In this document: positions 33,519 to 43,250 of the stretch, one piece after another | How positions within the stretch are numbered: the first letter of the stretch is position 1 | Layout: each line of letters starts with the position of its first letter | From: Clostridia bacterium | GTDB lineage: Bacteria > Bacillota > Clostridia > Oscillospirales > CAG-272 | Assembly (NCBI GenBank): GCA_017462385.1 | Contig: JAFTRE010000024.1 | Coordinates: 1-48,924, forward strand | DNA: 48,924 bases | Reading direction: 5' to 3' | Notes under the pieces: model-generated | The model's input: the letters and a program-made list of their open reading frames with translations, nothing else | The model's database searches: none | What the model was told of the DNA's origin: nothing | Position numbers and translations under genes: made by a program

Positions 33519-34639
33519 TGGCGGAAAATAACGAAAATCGTGAAAATATCAAGTCTGCAGTTCAAAATAACGAAACGCCCGAGAAAGTGAATGGTGAGGA
33601 TATCTCCGGTGTGGGCACTGTCAAAGAACGTCTGATCGTTATAGGTAAGCGGGCGTGGGAATGGCTTCGAGGATATCTTGAGATCATCAGAGATTGGTTT
33701 ACCGGCAAGCGCGGCACCCGTGCGGACAGATGGGCAATGGCGATCTGCCTTCTTATGTCCATATCCGTGTGGTTGTATGCTATGAGCACTAATGACACCG
33801 GATTTGAAAAAGAAGTGATAGGCGTCGCGGTGGATATTGAGGGAGAGTCCGCGCTCGGAGCGGGAAATATGTCCATTATCAACGGTTATGATAATACCGT
33901 AAAGGTCACGCTCAAGGGAAAGCGTGCAGAAATCGGCTCACTTGATGCGGATGACCTGCACCTTTATGTGGATGTAAGCCAAATAACCGAAGCGGGACGG
34001 TATACTCTTCCCGTTATGCTTGATCTGCCGTCAAATTCAACGTTGGTATCCTTGGAGCCCAGCCAGGTTTCGGTGAATGTCGATGTCAATGGCAGCCGTA
34101 CGGTTGATGTCAGAATAAAGCTTGACTACCGAATTGACGCATCGTACACGCTCAGCGATCCGGTGCCGAATTACGAAAGTGTTGTGATCAGCGGTCCGGC
34201 ATCGGTGCTTGATACGGTGGCGTATGCTGGGGTAAACTTTAATGTCGGAGAGGTTGATAAGAGCTTGACGCTTGTTGGCAGCCTTTCGCTGTATGACGAA
34301 TACGGCATGGAGATCTCCAATCCTTATGTCAAGTGTGAGGTCTCCGAGGTGAGTGTTGCAATCAAGGTTACTACTACAAAAACAGTTCCTCTCAGTGTGC
34401 AATTTGCCAACGGCAACAGTATGCCGTATTCTGTGACGCTGACGCCGTCCGAAATCAAATTGATAGGTGACCCGCATTTGTTGCAGGATATTAATGAAGT
34501 GGTTGTATATACGGTTTATGATGGTGATTTCGCAGTGGGTAAAAAGAAAGGCGTATCCATAAGTGATTTTGATCTTCCTGCCGGCGTGGGCGTAGCCGAC
34601 AATGGCAGTGTATATGTTGAAATCGAGAGGCTGTATTGA
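33515..34639 (+). CDS. cdaR: YbbR-domain protein CdaR, CdaA regulator
   Basis: A 374-residue protein with a polar N-terminal region, one membrane segment (about residues 78-93, MAICLLMSISVWLYAM) and repeated YbbR domains outside the membrane, seen as recurring V-V-I-SGPASVLD and VTLTPSEIKLIGDP patterns. CdaR binds CdaA and adjusts c-di-AMP production. Its ATG overlaps the cdaA stop and its own stop overlaps the next ATG (TGATG), so three genes are translationally coupled. Confidence 0.92.
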   Translation: MMAENNENRENIKSAVQNNETPEKVNGEDISGVGTVKERLIVIGKRAWEWLRGYLEIIRDWFTGKRGTRADRWAMAICLLMSISVWLYAMSTNDTGFEKEVIGVAVDIEGESALGAGNMSIINGYDNTVKVTLKGKRAEIGSLDADDLHLYVDVSQITEAGRYTLPVMLDLPSNSTLVSLEPSQVSVNVDVNGSRTVDVRIKLDYRIDASYTLSDPVPNYESVVISGPASVLDTVAYAGVNFNVGEVDKSLTLVGSLSLYDEYGMEISNPYVKCEVSEVSVAIKVTTTKTVPLSVQFANGNSMPYSVTLTPSEIKLIGDPHLLQDINEVVVYTVYDGDFAVGKKKGVSISDFDLPAGVGVADNGSVYVEIERLY

Positions 34640-36252
34640 TGAGAGACTTTCGGCAAATACTGCTTGGCGGCATCTCGCTTGATTTTCGTGCCGATGAGCA
34701 GGATATAATAAAAGCGTCAGCAAACAAATTGAAGCAGGCGGGATATGATCCCGCCGGTCTTCATTTTCGGATTTATCGCCGTTCGATAGATGCCCGCCGC
34801 CGATCGGACATAAGAGCCGTGTGCTCGGTTTTGGTAAGCGGAGAGGCGGGACGGTTGCCGTCAGGCGATAAGCTTGGCAGACTTGGCGGTAAGGAGTTTG
34901 AAGAGGCGAATATTGAGGTCAAGATCGGCAACGAAAAAATGCAGGGCAGGCCGTTGATAGTAGGTACGGGCCCTGCGGGAATGTTCTGCGGACTGTTGCT
35001 TGCTCAAAACGGATATGCGCCAATAGTTATAGAGCGCGGTGGTTCGGTCGCGGAGCGCACTGCGGCAGTGGATAATTTCTGTCGTACGCATATATTGGAT
35101 ACTGAATCCAATATCCAGTTTGGCGCGGGCGGCGCAGGAACATTTTCGGATGGCAAGCTGGTGACGCGCATTTCCGATGCTCGTACATCCTATGTTTTGC
35201 GCGCACTTCATGAGCACGGTGCTCCAGATAGTATATTGACGCAAGCCAAGCCGCACGTAGGAACGGATATACTGAAGATCGTGACACAAAATCTGCTCTC
35301 CGAAATAGAGCGTCTGGGCGGAGAGGTGCGTTACCATACACGTTTGGATGGCTTTGACGAATATTCGCAGGCGATAAAAGCCAATACAAGTCAAGGCGAC
35401 ATCGGATGCGGAGTTATGGTGCTGGCGCTCGGTCACAGTGCTCGCGATACGGGATCAGTGCTTATTTCGAGAGGGATTGACGTTGTTCCCAAAGCGTTTT
35501 CCGTGGGAGTGCGTATAGAGCATTTGCAAAGTGATATAGATGAGGCGTTGTACGGCAATTTTGCCGGCGACGTGCGGCTCGGCCCTGCGGAATATGCGCT
35601 GTCGGATACCACCGGGGACAGAGGTGTGTATACATTTTGTATGTGTCCCGGCGGCGAGATCGCCGCGGCGGCATCTGAGCAGGGCGGACTTGTTGTGAAC
35701 GGCATGAGCAACCATGCCAGAGACGGGCGTAACGCCAATTCCGCTGTTGCGGTAAGCGTGCTGCCCGAGGATTTCGGCAATACTGTGCAAAATGCGATAG
35801 AGTTTCAACGCAATATTGAGCGCGCGGCATTTGTAGCGGGGGGCGGCGAATTTTGCGCTCCCGTGCAGACGGTGGGCGACTTCCTTCAAGGTGTTTCGCG
35901 CCACGCCCCAAACAGAGTATTGCCGACATATATGAACGGACACGTAAATATGGCGGAACTTGGCGGTATTTTCCCCGAATTCGTGAGTAATACCTTGCGG
36001 CGAGGTCTTGTCAGCTTTGGGCGCAAGATGCGCGGCTTTGATGCACCGGATGCAGTATTGACCGGTGCGGAGACGCGAACCTCCTCTCCCGTGCGTATGC
36101 CGCGTGGGGAAACGCTTACCGCTATCGGCCATGACCGGATATATCCCTGCGGCGAGGGTGCGGGATACGCAGGCGGCATCACGAGTGCCGCAGTGGACGG
36201 AATACGTGTCGCACAGGCTATAATGGAGCGATATGCTCCGTGTGGAGATTAA
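34639..36252 (+). CDS. FAD-dependent dehydrogenase (COG2509-like)
   Basis: A 537-residue flavoprotein. After a 100-residue N-terminal region (LGGISLDFRADEQDI...) comes the dinucleotide-binding GTGPAG at 109-114, then VIERG, the FGAGGAGTFSDGKL block and a C-terminal GYAGGITSAAVDGIRVA flavin motif. These features match the uncharacterised FAD-dependent dehydrogenases of COG2509. The reaction is unknown. The ATG at 34639 shares a base with the cdaR stop; GAGAGG lies upstream. Its coupling to cdaAR is noteworthy because the usual partner there is glmM. Confidence 0.85.
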   Translation: MRDFRQILLGGISLDFRADEQDIIKASANKLKQAGYDPAGLHFRIYRRSIDARRRSDIRAVCSVLVSGEAGRLPSGDKLGRLGGKEFEEANIEVKIGNEKMQGRPLIVGTGPAGMFCGLLLAQNGYAPIVIERGGSVAERTAAVDNFCRTHILDTESNIQFGAGGAGTFSDGKLVTRISDARTSYVLRALHEHGAPDSILTQAKPHVGTDILKIVTQNLLSEIERLGGEVRYHTRLDGFDEYSQAIKANTSQGDIGCGVMVLALGHSARDTGSVLISRGIDVVPKAFSVGVRIEHLQSDIDEALYGNFAGDVRLGPAEYALSDTTGDRGVYTFCMCPGGEIAAAASEQGGLVVNGMSNHARDGRNANSAVAVSVLPEDFGNTVQNAIEFQRNIERAAFVAGGGEFCAPVQTVGDFLQGVSRHAPNRVLPTYMNGHVNMAELGGIFPEFVSNTLRRGLVSFGRKMRGFDAPDAVLTGAETRTSSPVRMPRGETLTAIGHDRIYPCGEGAGYAGGITSAAVDGIRVAQAIMERYAPCGD

Positions 36253-36255
36253 TTT

Positions 36256-36687
36256 ATGATAACACAGGCAACCGTTATATCGATTGAAGGCGAATTCGCC
36301 GTAGTAGAGGCGCATCGCAAGTCGGCTTGCGATGGCTGTCATAAAAATAAGGACGGAGAGAGTTGCAGTATTTGCACGCTTACAGGCGGAGATTCCGTTG
36401 TAAGGTTGCGCGTGCGCAATCCTATAGGTGCCGCGGTAGGCGACAAGGTGTGCGTCAGTACGGATACGCGCCGCGTTCTCGGATATGCATGGCTGGTATT
36501 TTTGTTTCCCCTGGCAGTCGCAGGATTGGGCTGGTGGGTAGGAATGAAGCTGTGGGAACGGGAAATGCTCGGAGCGGTATGTGCATTGGCAGGTATGGCA
36601 CTCAGCTTTGTTGGGATATGGTTGTATTCAAAAATATCGGTGAGTCGAAGATGTGACGCCGAAATAGTGAGTATTATTGAAAAATAA
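36256..36687 (+). CDS. rseC: RseC/MucC-family membrane protein
   Basis: A 143-residue protein with a soluble N-terminal part bearing four cysteines (C25, C28, C37, C40) and two membrane segments (about 76-93 and 101-121). RseC-family proteins are linked to redox systems, for example reduction of SoxR alongside Rnf. No rnf genes are adjacent; the gene follows the FAD dehydrogenase after three bases. The family call rests on size, the cysteine cluster and the two-helix topology. A role in electron transfer to or from the neighbouring flavoprotein is speculative. Confidence 0.8.
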   Translation: MITQATVISIEGEFAVVEAHRKSACDGCHKNKDGESCSICTLTGGDSVVRLRVRNPIGAAVGDKVCVSTDTRRVLGYAWLVFLFPLAVAGLGWWVGMKLWEREMLGAVCALAGMALSFVGIWLYSKISVSRRCDAEIVSIIEK

Positions 36688-36767
36688 TTGCGAATTAGTA
36701 TATTGTGTTTAACGTATGTGAAATGTGCAGATTGACATTCCCGTGCGCGAACGGAACGGAGTAAGAA

Positions 36768-38981
36768 ATGGAACTCAAAAAGCGAGAAAAAATATGGGAC
36801 ATACGCTATGACGAAAAAAACGAGGAACAACGCGCGGCGGCAGAGAGACTGTGCCGAGAACTTGATGTATCTGAAACCATAGCTAAGCTGCTTTGCAACC
36901 GTGGCTATACAGAGCCCGAGCAAGCAGACAGATTTTTAAAAAATGAAGAAAATATATTGCATGACCCGCTGCAGCTTAAGGATATAAATGAAGCTGTAGA
37001 CAGAATAGAGCTTGCAATATCACAAAACGAGAAAACCGTTATTTACGGAGACTATGACGTGGACGGCGTGACGGCCGTTTCCATGATGTGGCTGTATCTT
37101 AAGTCGCGCGGCGCGGATGTGGAGTATTATATCCCCAGCAGAAGTGGGGAGGGATATGGTTTGTCCCGTGTGGCGATAGATAACCTCGCACGTAGGGGAA
37201 TATCTCTTATTATTACGGTAGATACCGGGATAACCGCCAATGAGGAAGCGGATTACGCCGCGTCTCTCGGTATAGATATGGTAATAACCGACCATCACGA
37301 ATGCCGCTCAGAGCTCCCCAGCGCTATTGCGGTCGTGAACCCGCATCGTCCTGATTGTAAATATCCCTTTAAAGAATTGGCAGGCGTCGGCGTTGTGTTT
37401 AAGGTGCTGTGCGCATGTGAAATACTTCGCACACGCCGCATGGGCGGTCAGGATATCGACGGAGTGCGCCGAATTTGCTATGAATATGCGGATCTTGCGG
37501 CGATCGGAACCGTAGCAGATGTGATGCCGATAACGGACGAAAACAGATTGATAGTATCGTTGGGATTGCGTATGATAGCGGACACTCGGCGTTATGGATT
37601 GGCGGCACTGATAGAAGCATCGTCAAACCCATCGGGAACGGTGTCGGCATCAGGCGCGCGCGTGGCGGCGAGAAAGAGAAAAATAACGTCCAATTACATA
37701 GGCTACGGCATAGCGCCCCGACTCAATGCCGCAGGACGCATGTGCAGTGCCACGATAGCGGTTAAGCTGTTGCTTGCAGAGGATGTACATACGGCCGCAC
37801 AGCTTGCGGATGAGCTGTGCGAGATAAACCGTCAGCGTCAGATAGAAGAGAACCGCATCGCCGAACAGGCATATAAAAAGATAGAAAAGAATTTTGATTT
37901 TTCCAAAAATAAGGTCATTGTATTGGAGGACGATAATTGGCAGCAGGGAATTATAGGTATCGTGTCATCGCGTATTACCGAAAAATTCGGCCTTCCCTCG
38001 GTGCTGATATCGTTTGACGGCAGTACCAGAGGATATTCCTGCGGCGATGATACGGGTAAGGGCTCGGGGCGAAGCGTTAAAGGCATGAATCTTGTTGATG
38101 CGCTTACCGAATGCGAGGATCTTTTGGTTAAGTTCGGCGGACATGAGCTGGCGGCAGGACTTACCATTGAGCGCTCCAAGGTTCCGGAGTTTATCGAACG
38201 TATCAACGCTTATGCGGAAAAAAATCTCAGCGACGAAGCGCTGACAGTAAGCCTTGAAGCCGATTGCTCGATAAAGCTTTCGGATATAACCATGAGCTTT
38301 GCTACCGATCTGTATCATCTTGAGCCGTTCGGCGTATCAAATCCGGTGCCAACCTTTGTGGCATATGATCTGCGCATCAACAAGATAATGTCGATCAGCG
38401 GCGGCAAGCATATTAAGCTTATCTTGTCTGACGGACAGAATACTATCTGCGCCATGTGCTTCAATATGCCCATTTCACGGTTTTCTTTGCATGAGGGCGA
38501 ATATGCAGATGTATTGTTCAGTGTGGATATAAATGAATTTCAAAACACGAGATCCGTACAGATGATACTTCAGGATATCAGAATGTCGCGCAGAAGTGTC
38601 GATGAATTGAAACGATTGAAGCAAAGATACGAACAGATCAAGGGTGGCGGAGAATTCGATGTCTCCGAGAATTTTATACCCGATCGCAATGATTTTGCCC
38701 TTATATATACGGTCTTGCGCCGTGAATGCCGTTTGGGACACGATGCTTTGAGCGACAGAACCATACTGTCATTGGCGCATATGGCAGAGCCCGAACGGGA
38801 TATCAACTATGTCAAGCTTATGTATATACTACGAGTGTTCAGAGAACTTAAAATATGTTCGGTAGAGAAGCTTGGCGAGAATTTGTTTGGATTTGAGATA
38901 GCTTTTTGCCAAACCAAAACAAGTATCGACCGTTCTTCAATACTTAAAAAACTGAAAAGTCAATGTACAAATTGGAATTAA
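36768..38981 (+). CDS. recJ: Single-stranded-DNA exonuclease RecJ
   Basis: A 737-residue RecJ, a 5'-3' exonuclease on single-stranded DNA used in recombination and mismatch repair. The DHH phosphoesterase motifs are present: GDYDVDG at 94-100, DTG at 152-154 and TDHHEC with DHH at 175-177, followed by the DHHA1 block KFGGHELAAGL and an OB-fold region. The C-terminal 170 residues extend beyond the minimal core, as in many Firmicutes RecJ proteins. GGAG precedes the ATG. It is followed closely by relA; the adenine phosphoribosyltransferase gene often found between them is missing. Confidence 0.95.
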   Translation: MELKKREKIWDIRYDEKNEEQRAAAERLCRELDVSETIAKLLCNRGYTEPEQADRFLKNEENILHDPLQLKDINEAVDRIELAISQNEKTVIYGDYDVDGVTAVSMMWLYLKSRGADVEYYIPSRSGEGYGLSRVAIDNLARRGISLIITVDTGITANEEADYAASLGIDMVITDHHECRSELPSAIAVVNPHRPDCKYPFKELAGVGVVFKVLCACEILRTRRMGGQDIDGVRRICYEYADLAAIGTVADVMPITDENRLIVSLGLRMIADTRRYGLAALIEASSNPSGTVSASGARVAARKRKITSNYIGYGIAPRLNAAGRMCSATIAVKLLLAEDVHTAAQLADELCEINRQRQIEENRIAEQAYKKIEKNFDFSKNKVIVLEDDNWQQGIIGIVSSRITEKFGLPSVLISFDGSTRGYSCGDDTGKGSGRSVKGMNLVDALTECEDLLVKFGGHELAAGLTIERSKVPEFIERINAYAEKNLSDEALTVSLEADCSIKLSDITMSFATDLYHLEPFGVSNPVPTFVAYDLRINKIMSISGGKHIKLILSDGQNTICAMCFNMPISRFSLHEGEYADVLFSVDINEFQNTRSVQMILQDIRMSRRSVDELKRLKQRYEQIKGGGEFDVSENFIPDRNDFALIYTVLRRECRLGHDALSDRTILSLAHMAEPERDINYVKLMYILRVFRELKICSVEKLGENLFGFEIAFCQTKTSIDRSSILKKLKSQCTNWN

Positions 38982-39017
38982 GCTGCTTTATTTCCGATCG
39001 AATACGGAGGCATTAAT

Positions 39018-41240
39018 ATGGATAACCAAAAAGTTGAACTTAATATATCAAGATTGCTGGAAGTGCTGAAATCTACCGGTAAAAAGTATGACACCGAAAA
39101 GATACAGCGAGCTTTTGAATATGCCAACGCATTGCACGAGGGACAATTCCGTGCCAGCGGTGAGGCATATATATCGCATCCGATAGCGGTTGCGGAAATA
39201 GCGGCGCAAATGGAGCTTGATACCGATTCCATTTGTGCGGCACTGCTGCATGACACAGTGGAGGATTGCGCCGACAAGACCAATTTGAAAGACATCGAAA
39301 AGCGTTTTGGCGCAGTTGTAGCCATGCTTGTTGACGGACTTACAAAGCTGGTTGCCATACAGGTTGAGGATAAAGAGGAAGCACATATCGAAAATATTCG
39401 AAAAATGTTGTTTGCTATGTCAAAGGACGTTCGTGTTATTTTCATCAAGCTGTGCGACCGACTTCACAATATGCGTACATTGTCGGCAAAACGAGAGGAA
39501 AAACAGCGTATAACCGCGCTTGAGACTATGCAGGTTTATGCTCCGCTTGCTCATCGTCTCGGTATGCAGAAAATGAAACATGAGCTTGAAGACCTGGGGC
39601 TCTATTATCTCGATCAGATCGGATATGCTGAGGTTAAACAAGATATTGAAAAAAAGTTCGGACAGAATCGGGATCTTATTGCCAATGTCAGACAGCATAT
39701 TGAGGAGCGTTTGAAAGAGAACAACATAAAATATACGTTGGAGGGGCGCGTTAAGTCGGTCTACAGCATATATAAAAAAATGTATAACCAAAATAAGAGC
39801 TTCGATGAGATATACGATTTTTATGCCATGCGCATAATTGTTGATACCGAGCTTGAGTGTTATACGGTTCTTGGCTTGATACATGAGATGTTCAATTCCA
39901 TTCCGGGACGCTTCAAGGACTATATATCCACCCCCAAAGCCAATATGTATCGTTCTTTGCATACCACTGTTATAGGACGCGACGGTATTCCTTTCGAGGT
40001 TCAGATACGCACATGGGATATGCATCATGAAGCGGAATACGGTGTGGCGGCGCACTGGAAATACAAATCCGGTGAGCAGTCAAAAGAGGAGATCGATAAA
40101 AAGCTGGAATGGATAGCGCGCCTGGTAGAGACCGAGGATGATGCCCGTGACCCCGACGAATTTCTGCAAGCTATCAAAACAGATATATTCCAAGAGGAGA
40201 CGTATATTTTCACTCCCAAGGGCGACCTCATAGCCTTGCCGCAGGGCTCTACCGTCATCGATTTTGCTTACGCTATACACTCGGCAGTTGGCAATAAAAT
40301 GGTAGGAGCTAAGATCAACGGCATGATAGTGCCCATCGATCGTGTACCGCAGAATGGCGAGATAGTTGAGATACTTACGTCGTCCGCATCCAAGGGGCCC
40401 AGCCGTGACTGGCTCAAGATAGTTCATACCAGCGAGGCGCGTTCCAAAATACGCCAGTGGTTTAAAAAAGAAAAACGGTCGGATAATATCGTGGTCGGTA
40501 AATCTATGGTAGATGCCGAGTTGCGCCATATCGGAAGAGCGTTTACCGAAGCACAGCGCAATGAGATAGTTACAAATATTTCACAGCGCGCCGGATTTAC
40601 AACCGCGGACGATCTCTTCAATGCACTGGGCTATGGCGGACTTGCGATATCAAAGATAGCAACGCGTCTGCGCGATGAGTTTGACCGCGTTATAAAGCCG
40701 GAGGAAGAGCCTGCACCCATTGTTACGGTAGAGCAGGTCAAGGTGGTTGAAAAACCCAAAAATATCAAGTCTAACAGCGGTATCGTGGTTGACGGCGAAA
40801 GCGGATGCCTGGTTAAATTCGCAAAATGCTGCAATCCGTTGCCGGGAGATGAGGTCATTGGCTTTATTACCAAGGGCTATGGAATATCCATACATAAAAT
40901 AAACTGTCCAAATGTTATATCGGCGCGCGAGCATGGAGAGGAGCCCGGGCGTTGGGTAGACGCGCATTGGGAAAACGGAAACGACACCGCAGCAGCGGGT
41001 GTTTATGAAGCGATACTTCAGCTCCATGTTTCTGACAGACTGGGACTTATCGCGGATGTCACCTCGGTGCTTGCCGAGATGAAGGTTCCGATACTTTCCA
41101 TCAATTCACAAAAACGTACAAATTCAAGAGCCATAATAAATATGAAGATAAGCTGTCGCAATATTGCGCATTATCAGCTTATAGTCGATAAACTGATAAA
41201 TCTTGACGGCGTGCAGGATGTTGTCAGAGGCTTTATGTAA
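39018..41240 (+). CDS. relA: Bifunctional (p)ppGpp synthetase/hydrolase RelA/SpoT
   Basis: A 740-residue long RSH protein controlling the stringent response. It has an N-terminal HD hydrolase domain (H54, HD at 78-79 in LLHDTVEDC), the synthetase domain with YDFYAMRIIVDTELECYTVLGLIH and PKANMYRSLHTTVIG, a TGS domain near residues 390-450 (IFTPKGDLIALPQGST), the zinc-finger region with KCCNP and a C-terminal ACT domain. Both activities look intact. It starts at an ATG with GGAGG, 37 bases after recJ. Confidence 0.97.
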   Translation: MDNQKVELNISRLLEVLKSTGKKYDTEKIQRAFEYANALHEGQFRASGEAYISHPIAVAEIAAQMELDTDSICAALLHDTVEDCADKTNLKDIEKRFGAVVAMLVDGLTKLVAIQVEDKEEAHIENIRKMLFAMSKDVRVIFIKLCDRLHNMRTLSAKREEKQRITALETMQVYAPLAHRLGMQKMKHELEDLGLYYLDQIGYAEVKQDIEKKFGQNRDLIANVRQHIEERLKENNIKYTLEGRVKSVYSIYKKMYNQNKSFDEIYDFYAMRIIVDTELECYTVLGLIHEMFNSIPGRFKDYISTPKANMYRSLHTTVIGRDGIPFEVQIRTWDMHHEAEYGVAAHWKYKSGEQSKEEIDKKLEWIARLVETEDDARDPDEFLQAIKTDIFQEETYIFTPKGDLIALPQGSTVIDFAYAIHSAVGNKMVGAKINGMIVPIDRVPQNGEIVEILTSSASKGPSRDWLKIVHTSEARSKIRQWFKKEKRSDNIVVGKSMVDAELRHIGRAFTEAQRNEIVTNISQRAGFTTADDLFNALGYGGLAISKIATRLRDEFDRVIKPEEEPAPIVTVEQVKVVEKPKNIKSNSGIVVDGESGCLVKFAKCCNPLPGDEVIGFITKGYGISIHKINCPNVISAREHGEEPGRWVDAHWENGNDTAAAGVYEAILQLHVSDRLGLIADVTSVLAEMKVPILSINSQKRTNSRAIINMKISCRNIAHYQLIVDKLINLDGVQDVVRGFM

Positions 41241-41264
41241 AAGAGAAGAGGTATATTCCGTATT

Positions 41265-41726
41265 ATGATAGCAGTACTTCAAAGAGTGAGTTGCGCGAGC
41301 GTAACTGTTGACGGCAAGGTCGTCGGCAGCTGTGGTGCGGGACTATGTATATTGCTGGGAGTAGGCGTTGACGATACAAAACAGGATGCCGAGCTTTTGG
41401 CGACTAAAATATCCAAGACACGCATATTTACCGACGCAGACGATAAAATGAATCTTTCGGTGAAAGATATAGGCGGCAGTGCGTTGGTGGTCTCCAACTT
41501 TACACTGCTTGCAAATTACCGCCACGGCAACCGGCCCGACTATATGAACGCCGCGCGTCCCGATGTGGCAAATGAGCTTTATGAATATTTCAAAGAGCTG
41601 CTCGGGCGCGAGGTGCCCGTTGAGGGCGGCGTATTTGGCGCGCATATGCATCTTAATATCGAAAATGACGGACCTGTGACCATAGTAATGGACAGCGGAG
41701 AATTGAAAAAGAAAAGCAAAGGATAG
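41265..41726 (+). CDS. dtd: D-aminoacyl-tRNA deacylase
   Basis: A 153-residue DTD that hydrolyses D-amino acids (and glycine on tRNA-Ala) from mischarged tRNAs. The cis Gly-Pro proofreading motif NDGPVT (134-139) is intact, and the first motif reads SNFT (77-80) rather than the usual SQFT. The rest (QRVSCASVTVDG, GVFGAHMHL) is typical. The relA-dtd-hemZ order is a common Clostridia arrangement. GAAGAGGT precedes the ATG. Confidence 0.94.
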   Translation: MIAVLQRVSCASVTVDGKVVGSCGAGLCILLGVGVDDTKQDAELLATKISKTRIFTDADDKMNLSVKDIGGSALVVSNFTLLANYRHGNRPDYMNAARPDVANELYEYFKELLGREVPVEGGVFGAHMHLNIENDGPVTIVMDSGELKKKSKG

Positions 41727-41731
41727 TTTCC

Positions 41732-43231
41732 ATGAAGCTCATTATCAACGGCGATGTAAATAAATACTATGTTCAAATGCTTTGCATGATATACTTTCCG
41801 GGTGCCAAATTCGGAGAGGACGAGGAGGAGACTCCCGATAACCCCACGTTAGAGCTGAAAATCGCTCAGGACGAGGTTGGGATAGATGTTTATGCGGAGC
41901 TTAGATATAAGGATAAAATATGCTCATCTCAGAAGCATGCGGATTACAGCGAGGAGCTTACCCGCGACCGTACCATGAAGCTGGCAGTGGGAGAGGCTGT
42001 TTTGGCGGCAGCAGGGGAGCTTACGGGTTATCGCCCGTCCTGGGGTATGCTGACGGGTGTCAGGCCCTCCAAGGTGGCTATGGAAATGCTGCTTTCGGGC
42101 ATGAGCAAGACCAGAGTTAAAAGGCATATGACGAGCGACTATTTTGCGATACCCAAAAAATCGGCACTGGCGACCGAGGTGGCGCTCAATGAAATGAAGA
42201 TAATAGGAAAACCGACGGCGCGAGATTGCAGTGTCTATATTTCGATCCCGTTTTGTCCCACCAGATGTGCCTATTGTTCATTTGTTTCATATTCGTCAAA
42301 AAAATTGCTCTCTCTCATACCTGACTATCTTATGCGTCTTGAGGCAGAGATAAAAGATATGTTTGCCATGATAAAGCGTCTTGGGCTTAATTTGAAAACG
42401 GTATATATAGGCGGCGGTACGCCCACGATACTTACCGCGCCCCAGCTTGAAAGTCTGCTCGGGACGATATATGACTGCTATGATGTGTCACAGCTTGAGG
42501 AATATACGCTTGAGGCGGGCAGACCCGACACTATTACGGCAGATAAATTGGCGGCGGCAAAAAAATTCGGTGTTGGCAGAATAAGCGTCAACCCTCAAAC
42601 ATTAAATGATGAATTGCTGTCGTCCATTGGGCGTGCGCATACCGCGGATGACTTTTTCAAAGCTTACGATATCGCCCGCAATGTTGGCATAGATTGTGTC
42701 AATACCGATCTTATTGCAGGACTTCCCGGAGACAGCTTCAGAACCTTTTCCGAAAGCTTTGATAAGATATTGGCACTTCGTCCCGAGAATATCACTGTGC
42801 ACACATTTTGCGTAAAAAAGGCGGCCGAGCTGTGCCAGCATGATGTTTACTCGCGTAACGGCGGCGATGCCGGCAAGTGTGTTGATTATTCGCAGATCAA
42901 GTCAATGCAGGCGGGATATAAGCCCTATTATATGTACCGGCAGAAAAATACTGTCGGAAATTATGAAAACGTAGGCTTTGCGCTTGAGGGACATGAGGGC
43001 CGGTATAATATATATATGATGGAAGAGGTGCATTCCATATTTGCCGCGGGCGCGGGCGCTGTAACAAAGCTGGTCAAATACGGCGGCGGAAAAGGCAACA
43101 AATCCGTCATCACACGACTTTTTAATGCAAAATATCCTTATGAATATCTTGCGGACGATCGCCGCGAAGATATTGAGGCTAAAACGATACAATTTTATGA
43201 GGAGCATGTTTTTTCGTCAGATAATACATAA
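41732..43231 (+). CDS. hemZ: Radical-SAM coproporphyrinogen oxidase-like protein HemZ
   Basis: A 499-residue HemW/HemN-related radical SAM enzyme. The iron-sulfur motif CxxxCxxC is C175, C179, C182 (FCPTRCAYCSF), with IGGGTPT and EAGRPDTI as the SAM-binding blocks. It is named HemZ in Gram-positive bacteria, but coproporphyrinogen dehydrogenase activity is not established for many members, and no other heme genes are nearby. The N-terminal 160 residues form the HemZ-specific extension. It starts five bases after dtd. Confidence 0.88.
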   Translation: MKLIINGDVNKYYVQMLCMIYFPGAKFGEDEEETPDNPTLELKIAQDEVGIDVYAELRYKDKICSSQKHADYSEELTRDRTMKLAVGEAVLAAAGELTGYRPSWGMLTGVRPSKVAMEMLLSGMSKTRVKRHMTSDYFAIPKKSALATEVALNEMKIIGKPTARDCSVYISIPFCPTRCAYCSFVSYSSKKLLSLIPDYLMRLEAEIKDMFAMIKRLGLNLKTVYIGGGTPTILTAPQLESLLGTIYDCYDVSQLEEYTLEAGRPDTITADKLAAAKKFGVGRISVNPQTLNDELLSSIGRAHTADDFFKAYDIARNVGIDCVNTDLIAGLPGDSFRTFSESFDKILALRPENITVHTFCVKKAAELCQHDVYSRNGGDAGKCVDYSQIKSMQAGYKPYYMYRQKNTVGNYENVGFALEGHEGRYNIYMMEEVHSIFAAGAGAVTKLVKYGGGKGNKSVITRLFNAKYPYEYLADDRREDIEAKTIQFYEEHVFSSDNT

Positions 43232-43250
43232 ATAGTATGAGGTGATCAAC

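Noticed and set aside
36732-36737. TTGACA before recJ
   Set aside because: No -10-like hexamer lies 16-18 bases downstream; recJ is more likely read from the upstream operon.
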